Part shown: positions 57,381 through 64,000 of the stretch, in pieces
How the letters are laid out: each line of letters opens with the position of its first letter
How positions within the stretch are numbered: position 1 is the first letter of the stretch
Source of the DNA: Marinomonas pontica
GTDB lineage: Bacteria; Pseudomonadota; Gammaproteobacteria; Pseudomonadales; Marinomonadaceae
Length of the DNA: 64,000 nucleotides
NCBI RefSeq assembly: GCF_026191375.1
Contig: NZ_JAODTL010000035.1
Span: 1 to 64,000, forward strand
Direction: 5' to 3'
Made by a program: the position numbers and the translations under genes
Notes under the pieces: model-generated
The model's input: the letters and a program-made list of their open reading frames with translations, nothing else
Database searches by the model: none
What the model was told of the DNA's origin: nothing

Positions 57381-58649
57381 TTAATAACCAAATAAGGTCG
57401 GCAAGAAAGTGACCGTACTTGGTACAAAGGTAATTAAGATCAAAACCGCAAGCTCTACTAAAAAGAGTGGCATGATTTGCTTAGAAATGGCCGCGATGCC
57501 AACATTGGCAATCGAGTTGGATACGAACAAACAAATCCCCATAGGTGGTGTCACCAAACCAATCATTAGGTTGAAAATAACCACAATACCAAAGTGCACC
57601 GGATCAATGCCAAGGCTCATCGCAATAGGATGAAGGATCGGCAATAAGATCAACATGGCAGCGATCCCTTCTAAGAACAGCCCAACCACCAGCAAAATAA
57701 CGTTCACAAGAATCAAGAACATCCAAGGGCTGGATACTTGTTCTAGTACCAATTGGCTAACGGTTTGAGGCACGCGTGAGAAGGTCAGTAACCAGTTCGC
57801 CGCCGCCACTACTCCAATGACGATCAAAATAACAGAAGAGTCGCGCATGGCTCGAATGAAAATGCGCGGCAAGCTCGATAGCTTGAGGCTTTTCAGAATA
57901 AAAATGCCGGCAAGCAAAGCATACGCCGCCGCAAATGCCGCGGCTTCGGTTGGTGTCACAATGCCCGTCAGGATTGAACCCACGATGAAGATCGGCATGA
58001 AAAGCGGAATCCATGCATCAACAAAGGCTTTCCAGCGCTCTTTCATAGAAAGTTTTGCTTTGATTGGCGCGTAATGTCCTGCGAAGAAATAGACATAAAT
58101 CGACAAACCAATCGCGAGGAACAGTCCTGGAGTAACCCCAGCAAGGAACAAGGCCGGTACGGAAACGCCAGTGGTGATCAAAGCATAAATGATGACGGGA
58201 ATGCTGGGTGGAATCATCGGGCCAATAACGGACGACGCGGCGGTTAATGCTGCCGCGAAGGCGCGAGGGTAACCCTCTTTTTCCATCGTGGGGATGAACA
58301 CGCGGCCAAGTGCTGATGTGTCTGCTACGGCAGAGCCAGATAGTCCAGCAAAAATCACCGACGCCCAAATGTTGACGTGCGCTAGACCCGCTTTCATGTG
58401 ACCCACTAATGCGTTTGCGAAATTGATGATGCGGCTGGTAATGCCGCTTTCATTCATGAGCTCGCCCGCCAAGACGAACAATGGGATGGCTAGAATAGAA
58501 AACGAATCCAATCCGCTAAAAATACGTTGTGCGACAAGGCTGACGTTGAATGGCAGCGTATAAACGTGTCCAACAGCGGCCAATAAGATGGCAAAGGCAA
58601 TTGGGCTACCAATCACCAAAAGAACAATAAGAATTCCAAAACCTAGCAT
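57381..58649 (-). CDS. dctM: TRAP transporter large permease (DctM)
   Basis: 422 residues, about 12 membrane helices. Family segments: FSILAIPLFVLAGELMNESG, GSAVADTSALGRVFIPTMEK, SVIGPMIPPSIPVIIYALIT and HFGIVVIFNLMIGLVTPPMG. Forms the Na+-driven channel of a tripartite transporter for organic anions. The start lies two bases after the dctQ stop. Confidence 0.95.
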   Translation of the reverse strand: MLGFGILIVLLVIGSPIAFAILLAAVGHVYTLPFNVSLVAQRIFSGLDSFSILAIPLFVLAGELMNESGITSRIINFANALVGHMKAGLAHVNIWASVIFAGLSGSAVADTSALGRVFIPTMEKEGYPRAFAAALTAASSVIGPMIPPSIPVIIYALITTGVSVPALFLAGVTPGLFLAIGLSIYVYFFAGHYAPIKAKLSMKERWKAFVDAWIPLFMPIFIVGSILTGIVTPTEAAAFAAAYALLAGIFILKSLKLSSLPRIFIRAMRDSSVILIVIGVVAAANWLLTFSRVPQTVSQLVLEQVSSPWMFLILVNVILLVVGLFLEGIAAMLILLPILHPIAMSLGIDPVHFGIVVIFNLMIGLVTPPMGICLFVSNSIANVGIAAISKQIMPLFLVELAVLILITFVPSTVTFLPTLFGY

Positions 58650-58651
58650 GA

Positions 58652-59125
58652 TTATTGTCCCTTCTCTAATGTGGGAGACTGAAAGTATTCAACAAGTCGA
58701 ATGGCGGCCGCGACGGTAAGGCAAACTCCTCCAATGACCATAGCAACTTGGAAGTAGTACATTTGAATGCCAGTGCCTGGTGCTTGGATCGCACCACGTT
58801 TCATCATGAATAAGTAGCCTGAATAGGTAATGACAACGCCACTTACAAGGGCGATAATGTCAGAAACAAAATGCAGAAGATGGCGGATTTTTTCCGGCAC
58901 CATGTCTTCTAAAAATGTAAATCGAATGTGAAGCCCTTCTAAATAACACAATGCCATACCAAACATGGTGCCGTAGATCATGGCGTACTTGGCGACTTCT
59001 TCGCTCCATTGAATCGGCGAATTTAATAAATAGCGGCTAAGGCTACTGACTAATACGACGGCAAAGATAACGAATAGGGAAGTGCCGGTGAGAATTGCGA
59101 GAGTTTTTTTATAGAAGCGCTTCAT
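58652..59125 (-). CDS. dctQ: TRAP transporter small permease (DctQ)
   Basis: 157 residues from the ATG at 59125 (GGAAAG upstream), four membrane helices. Family pattern: LVSSLSRYLLNSPIQWSEEV, KYAMIYGTMFGMALCYLEGL and the third and fourth helices with HLLHFVSDIIALVSGVVITY. Partner of DctM; it contacts the loaded binding protein. Confidence 0.92.
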   Translation of the reverse strand: MKRFYKKTLAILTGTSLFVIFAVVLVSSLSRYLLNSPIQWSEEVAKYAMIYGTMFGMALCYLEGLHIRFTFLEDMVPEKIRHLLHFVSDIIALVSGVVITYSGYLFMMKRGAIQAPGTGIQMYYFQVAMVIGGVCLTVAAAIRLVEYFQSPTLEKGQ

Positions 59126-59206
59126 GGTGAGCTTTCCGGGTTGTGACAAAGGGAAGAGAACCGAACACTTCTAATGACGCGTTCGGTTCTCTGATTTCAA
59201 TGAGCG

Positions 59207-60222
59207 TTATTTGTTGGAGTTACTCACTACTTTTACAGACATTTGAGCACGTTCGATCCATTCCGGTTGAACTTCACCTTTCAACCAGTTGATCACCGCT
59301 GGCTGAGCGGCATCGCGGAACTTCGTCATTTGCTCTGGTGTCGGTGTGGTAATCTGCATGCCGTTTTCTGCCAGCGATTTTAAGCCTTTTGCAGAGTTGA
59401 ATTGCTGGATGGCACGACCCATGGTACCAGCCACTTTGGCAGCACGGTTAATGATCGCTTTATCTTCATCGCTAAGAGACTGGTAAACGTCTTCGTTTAT
59501 CAGCAAAAAGTCTGTTCCGTACACGTGTCCATCTAAGGTTAGGTATTTTTGGAACTCATAAAACTTGTTCGCTTCGATTACGCTGACAGGGTTTTCTTGA
59601 CCATCAACAACACCCGTTGTGAGCGCAGAGGGTACTTCAGGCCATGCGATTGGGGTTGGCTCTGCGCCCATTGCTTTGACCATTTCAACGTATAAAGGCA
59701 GAGTTTGAACGCGAATTTTCAGGCCGCTCATGTCTTTGGGTTCTGCAACAGGGCGTTTAGAGTTGGTGAAGTTACGGAAGCCTGTTTCGCCGTAAGCCAG
59801 CGTACGTAATCCACTTGCTTGCAAACAATGCTCAGATAGGGCCTTACCAAATTCGCCATCGAGCACTTCCCATGCGACTGGCGCTGATGGGAATAAATAA
59901 GGGATTTCTAAAACGGACGCTTCTTTACACACTTTCGCAAACGCACCAGACACCATCGCCATGCTTAGCGTGCCTTCTTGTGCGGATTGAACCAGATCTG
60001 TCTCGCCGCCAAGTTGGCCTGATGGGTATACATTTACTTCAATACGGCCGCCGGATTCTGCTTCAACCAGGTTTTTAAATACCTCGGTAGCGGCGCCTTT
60101 TTTGAGGTGCTCCAGTCTTGGGGATCTACATGGCCAATGGTTAGCGTTAAATCCGCTGCGCTAACGCTGCTTACAGCGCCTGCTGCAAGTAAACCAAGTG
60201 TCAGTTTTTTTGTTAATTTCAT
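59207..60222 (-). pseudogene. dctP: TRAP transporter periplasmic binding protein (DctP), one frameshift
   Basis: Signal peptide MKLTKKLTLGLLAAGAVSSV with AxA cleavage, then TIGHVDPQDWSTSKK. At the A6 tract at about 60098-60103 one A is missing. Adding it gives the frame through GRIEVNVYPSGQLGGETDLV into the long downstream frame from 59962, with the specificity region YGETGFRNFTNSKRPV, LKIRVQTLPLYVEMVKAMGA and DGQENPVSVIEANKFYEF. Full length 338 residues, normal for DctP. The conserved ligand-binding Arg is in KIRVQ. The substrate is probably an intermediate of the aromatic acid route encoded divergently (inference). Confidence 0.9.
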
Positions 60223-60277
60223 CTTTGCATCTCCAAGCTCGGGACGTTCCCGATCATTTTATTTTTGTATTTCTACA

Positions 60278-60293
60278 CTATAGTTAACTATAG
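60278..60293. promoter_or_regulatory. Perfect 16-bp palindrome, probable operator
   Basis: CTATAGTTAACTATAG, 56 bp before the dctP start, the position and symmetry of a dimeric repressor site. No regulator gene is within the window part of the locus. Confidence 0.6.
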
Positions 60294-60691
60294 GCAGGTG
60301 GTTCAGAATTCGCCATTTGTATCATAAGCCTAATAATATAGGATCATTTTGAAAATACCCTATATTTTTTCGATTAGGATCAACAATGCCCGAATCCAGC
60401 TTGCGTTTAGATTAGTGTTTTCATGTGTTTCAGAAAGCTTAGCTTTCGGCTTTGTTTTTTTATCAAAGCATTACCAAAATGTAGCAATTATTGTGATTTT
60501 AGAAATGAATTTTTTATGTCTCACGTATATCGAAAAAGGAATATAAAAAAATAATTCTACTGGTTTTTTTTTAAAAAGTCATAAAAATCAATGTTTTTTT
60601 GTGCTTTTTGTCTGAAGTGGAAGCCTATTTTTTGTGAGAAATTTAAATTAAATGTCTTAAGTGAGTAAATTCAGACCCTGTGTTAAAAAGT

Positions 60692-60736
60692 GGCTATCTC
60701 AAAATGCAATACCCTTTCGGTTAAATTGAAATAGCC
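60692..60736. repeat. Imperfect inverted repeat upstream of ligJ
   Basis: Eleven-base arms with one G:T-type mismatch, 23 bases apart, about 145 bp before ligJ. Possible transcript hairpin or operator pair. Confidence 0.4.
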
Positions 60737-60880
60737 AAAATGTCTCAGCATAAGAATACTCTTTGCAGATTTTTATGAAATGACGGTGTAAACCTAGAAG
60801 ACATTAAGGCGTATCGCGTCACTGCCAGCCTTTCTGTATCACCGTGATTGTTACCTTAAATAAGAATAGAGAGCAGTAAC

Positions 60881-61888
60881 ATGATTATAGATTGCCATGG
60901 ACATTATACGACCACTCCACCAGGTGTGGGTGAATACCGCGATAATCAAAAAGCACAAGTTGCTAAAGACCCTGCGTTTGTAGGTGAAAAAGGTAACGTT
61001 GTTGTTTCCGATGATGAAATCCGCGACAGTATTATCAACAACCAGCTTCGTTTGCAGCAAGAGCGTGGCACGGATTTAACCATATTCTCTCCTCGCGCTA
61101 GCTGGATGGGCCATCACATTGGCAATGAATACACGAGCCAATACTGGACTGAGCACCAAAACGACTTGATCCGTCGAGTGTGTGATCTTTTCCCTGAAAA
61201 CTTTGCTCCTGTTGCGCAATTACCACAATCGCCTGGTGTTGATCCTGCTAAATCGGTTGGTGAAATCGTACGTACAGTCGAAGAAATGGGCTTTATTGGT
61301 ATCAACTTGAACCCTGATCCAAGTGGCGGTTATTGGCAAGATAAGTCTTTGGCCGACCGTTCTTTTTACCCTATCTATGAAAAAATGTGTGAGTACGATA
61401 TTCCTGCCATGATCCATGTAAGTGCGGCTTGCAATGATTGTTTCCATACTACAGGTTCTCATTACTTAGGCGCGGACACCACTGGCTTTCAACAGCTAAT
61501 GATGTCTGACGTGTTCAAAGATTTCCCTGAATTAAAAATCATCATCCCTCATGGTGGCGGTGCGGTTCCTTATCACTGGGGACGTTTCCGCGGTATGGCG
61601 CAAGATCAAGGTTTTGACCTGGCTGAGCGCGTGTTGAATAACATCTACTTTGATACCTGTGTTTACCATCAGCGTGGTATTGATCTTCTATTAGATATTA
61701 TTCCAACGAAGAACATCTTGTTTGCTTCTGAAATGATTGGCGCAGTGCGTGGTATCGATCCAGAATCTGGTCATTATTTTGACGATACAAAACGTTATAT
61801 CGATAACAACACCGTATTGTCTGCCGCGCAGAAACAAGAAATTTTTGAAGGCAATGCTCGTCGCGTCTTTTCAAGACTAAAAGCGTAA
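60881..61888 (+). CDS. ligJ: 4-oxalomesaconate hydratase (LigJ type)
   Basis: Amidohydrolase-superfamily enzyme that hydrates 4-oxalomesaconate to 4-carboxy-4-hydroxy-2-oxoadipate. 335 residues. Metal-binding N-terminus MIIDCHGHYTTTPPGVGEYR (HxH type), FSPRASWMGHHIGNEYTSQY, AMIHVSAACNDCFHTTGSHY, IIPHGGGAVPYHWGRF, LFASEMIGAVRGIDPESGHY. The match to LigJ rather than other amidohydrolases rests on these blocks and on the neighbours ligK, galD and ligI. First gene of the operon; ATG at 60881. Confidence 0.9.
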   Translation: MIIDCHGHYTTTPPGVGEYRDNQKAQVAKDPAFVGEKGNVVVSDDEIRDSIINNQLRLQQERGTDLTIFSPRASWMGHHIGNEYTSQYWTEHQNDLIRRVCDLFPENFAPVAQLPQSPGVDPAKSVGEIVRTVEEMGFIGINLNPDPSGGYWQDKSLADRSFYPIYEKMCEYDIPAMIHVSAACNDCFHTTGSHYLGADTTGFQQLMMSDVFKDFPELKIIIPHGGGAVPYHWGRFRGMAQDQGFDLAERVLNNIYFDTCVYHQRGIDLLLDIIPTKNILFASEMIGAVRGIDPESGHYFDDTKRYIDNNTVLSAAQKQEIFEGNARRVFSRLKA

Positions 61889-61917
61889 GGCTTTCGATTA
61901 CAAGGGGATAAAACATC

Positions 61918-62595
61918 ATGCGAAATAATGTAGTAGTACAAAATATTGAACGTGCAGACCAAGCGGTAATCGACGGTTTGGCGGAGTGCGGCGTAGCGAC
62001 AATCCACGAGTCTCAAGGTCGCGTTGGTTTATTAGCGCATTACATGCGTCCGATTCAGATGGACAAAACCATTGCGGGTTCTGCAGTGACTATTTCTGGT
62101 GCCGCTGGCGATAACTGGATGATGCACGTAGCTATTGAGCAATGCAAAGCGGGTGACGTGATGGTGTTTGCTCCAACGTCTCCTTCTAATCATGGCTTCT
62201 TTGGTGACTTGCTTGCGACGTCTGCACAGTCTCGTGGCGTGGTGGGCCTGATCATCGAAGGCGGTGTTCGCGACACGCGTGATTTGCGTCAAATGAACTT
62301 CCCTGTGTGGTCAAAAGCGGTATTTGCAGAAGGTACGATTAAAGAAACCGTTGGTTCCGTTAACGTTCCTATGGTTTGCGCTGATGCCTTGGTGAACCCA
62401 GGTGACGTAATTGTGGCCGATGATGACGGTGTGGTTGTAGTGCGTCGTGAGAATGCTGCTGAAGTATTGGAATTGTCTCGTAAGCGTATGGCGAATGAAG
62501 AATCAAAACGCATACGTATGGCGAATGGTGAATTGGGCTTAGACATTTATGAAATGCGCCCACGCCTAAAAGAGAAAGGCTTAAAGTATGTCTAA
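61918..62595 (+). CDS. ligK: 4-carboxy-4-hydroxy-2-oxoadipate aldolase (LigK/GalC, RraA-like)
   Basis: Splits 4-carboxy-4-hydroxy-2-oxoadipate into pyruvate and oxaloacetate. 225 residues, RraA fold. Conserved: [86 protein letters not shown] before the ATG at 61918. The stop overlaps galD by 8 bp (translational coupling). The last enzyme of the route to central metabolism. Confidence 0.92.
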   Translation: MRNNVVVQNIERADQAVIDGLAECGVATIHESQGRVGLLAHYMRPIQMDKTIAGSAVTISGAAGDNWMMHVAIEQCKAGDVMVFAPTSPSNHGFFGDLLATSAQSRGVVGLIIEGGVRDTRDLRQMNFPVWSKAVFAEGTIKETVGSVNVPMVCADALVNPGDVIVADDDGVVVVRRENAAEVLELSRKRMANEESKRIRMANGELGLDIYEMRPRLKEKGLKYV

Positions 62596-63676
62596 ACATT
62601 CAGGCGTTATAAAGAGTGCGCCTTGTATGTGGATGCGGGGCGGCACGTCAAAAGGTGCTTACTTCTTAGCCGCAGATTTACCGACTGATGTTGATGCTCG
62701 TGCGCAGTTTTTATTGCGCGTGATGGGCTCTCCTGATGAACGTCAAATCGACGGCATTGGTGGCACAGATCCATTGACGTCGAAAGTCGCCGTGGTGAAA
62801 AAATCGGAACGCGACGATGCCGATGTAGACTATTTGTTCTTGCAGGTGTTTGTTGATCAAGCGATTGTTACCGATGCGCAAAACTGCGGCAACATTTTAG
62901 CCGGCATTGCACCGTTTGCCATCGAACGTGGCTTGGTTGCGGCTCAGGAAGGCGAAACCTCTGTGCGTATCTTCATGGAAAATACAGGACAAATCGCGGT
63001 GGCTCGTGTGTTAGTAAAAGACGGCGAAGTGCAGTACGAAGGCGATGCTCGCATTGACGGCGTACCGGGCTTTTCAGCGCCAGTTCCCATTGTTTTCCAA
63101 GATACGGCGGGCTCCAGTTGCGGTGCTTTATTGCCAACAGGCAATGTGGTCGATGTGATTGATGGCGTGGAAGTGACGTGCATCGATAACGGCATGCCAG
63201 TGGTGATTATGCGCGCAGCGGACATGGGCATTACGGGGACAGAGACTCGTGAAGAGCTTGAAGCCAATGACGTATTGCGTGCGAAGCTAGAATCTATTCG
63301 CTTGCAAGTTGGCCCTATGATGAATTTGGGTGACGTGAAAGAAAAATCCGTTCCTAAGATGACCATGGTGAGCGCGGCGACCAACGGTGGCGCGATTTCC
63401 ACTCGTACTTTTATTCCTCATCGTTGTCACGCTTCTATTGGCGTGTTGGGTGCGGTGAGTGTGGCGACTGCGGCGGTTCTAAAAGGCTCGCCGGCTAATG
63501 AAGTGGCTAACTACGAATCAAGCGCGCGCATGACATTAGATGTAGAGCATCCGATCGGCGCAATGACGGTTATTTTGGATCAAGAAGACAATGGCGATGT
63601 CGGCTCAGCGGCTATTTTACGCACTGCGAGAAAATTATTTGATGGGCAAGTGTTTGCTCATGGTAATGGTCTATAA
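62588..63676 (+). CDS. galD: 4-oxalomesaconate tautomerase (GalD, PrpF family)
   Basis: Interconverts keto and enol forms of 4-oxalomesaconate in gallate/protocatechuate meta-cleavage. 362 residues with the PrpF-type double diaminopimelate-epimerase fold: [60 protein letters not shown] (active-site Cys), [40 protein letters not shown]. PrpF proteins with other roles are similar, but the neighbours argue for GalD. Overlaps ligK. Confidence 0.9.
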   Translation: MSKHSGVIKSAPCMWMRGGTSKGAYFLAADLPTDVDARAQFLLRVMGSPDERQIDGIGGTDPLTSKVAVVKKSERDDADVDYLFLQVFVDQAIVTDAQNCGNILAGIAPFAIERGLVAAQEGETSVRIFMENTGQIAVARVLVKDGEVQYEGDARIDGVPGFSAPVPIVFQDTAGSSCGALLPTGNVVDVIDGVEVTCIDNGMPVVIMRAADMGITGTETREELEANDVLRAKLESIRLQVGPMMNLGDVKEKSVPKMTMVSAATNGGAISTRTFIPHRCHASIGVLGAVSVATAAVLKGSPANEVANYESSARMTLDVEHPIGAMTVILDQEDNGDVGSAAILRTARKLFDGQVFAHGNGL

Positions 63677-63710
63677 CGCTTTTTCTTATTGATGATAAAA
63701 CGAATTATAA

Positions 63711-64000
<290 letters not shown>

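Larger units (their letters stand above)
60223..60880. other. Divergent control region between TRAP genes and the lig operon
   Basis: 658 bases, AT-rich, no protein gene seen. Contains the 16-bp palindrome and a second imperfect inverted repeat at 60692-60736 (GGCTATCTCAA / TTGAAATAGCC). Both operons should start here. Confidence 0.6.

Noticed and set aside
60349-60546. 65-codon frame in the divergent control region
   Set aside because: AT-rich, no ribosome-binding site, hydrophobic random composition.

Overview
The window looks like a chromosomal segment of a marine gammaproteobacterium of the Oceanospirillales, most likely Marinomonas or a close relative (inferred from gene content and order, not tested by search). 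Pointers are a hemB-ppk-ppx-rho-fre block, a recN/fur/bamE/rnfH and grpE-dnaK-dnaJ block, a seven-subunit Mrp Na+/H+ antiporter, a sodium symporter, a TRAP transporter and many signalling proteins. The tmRNA encodes the tag ANDENYALAA.

Layout. 1-6.7 kb: ppk1 and hemB (minus), a badly frameshifted ABC-F ATPase, hslO. 6.7-13.7 kb: CBS protein, mqo, yfcL, fre, rho with a long leader, and ppx. The trxA gene often seen between ppx and rho is missing. 13.7-19.7 kb: a large tubulin/FtsZ-superfamily GTPase, then an ammonium-channel/PAS/GGDEF/EAL fusion with one frameshift. 19.7-25.5 kb: mnhA-G. 25.8-28.6 kb: a cytoplasmic CZB chemoreceptor, a Yip1 protein and a lipoprotein. 28.8-31.8 kb: an AT-rich decayed integrative element at the 3' end of ssrA, bounded by ~130-bp direct repeats. 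It holds an internally deleted P2-type integrase, the tail of a phage repressor and two membrane-protein genes. 31.8-44.9 kb: ssrA, smpB, an NSS symporter, ratA-rnfH, bamE, fur, recN, grpE-dnaK-dnaJ with sigma-32-like promoters, udk, two small proteins and a long-form gap. 45.0-45.3 kb: a strong candidate for a new small RNA. 45.5-57.3 kb: LysR regulator, TauE/SafE permease, glycerol regulon (glpD, glpR, glpK with operators), DUF501, PilZ-like, MocR-type regulator, chemoreceptor and peroxiredoxin. 57.4-64.0 kb: a TRAP transporter divergent from ligJ-ligK-galD-ligI, the lower steps of the protocatechuate 4,5-cleavage/gallate pathway, with a 16-bp palindrome in the divergent spacer.

A cross-cutting observation is that at least eight reading frames are broken by single-base indels, several in homopolymers, although the proteins on both sides stay well conserved. 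This points to residual sequence errors as much as to gene decay. Such loci are typed as pseudogene here only because the frame is not open as given.
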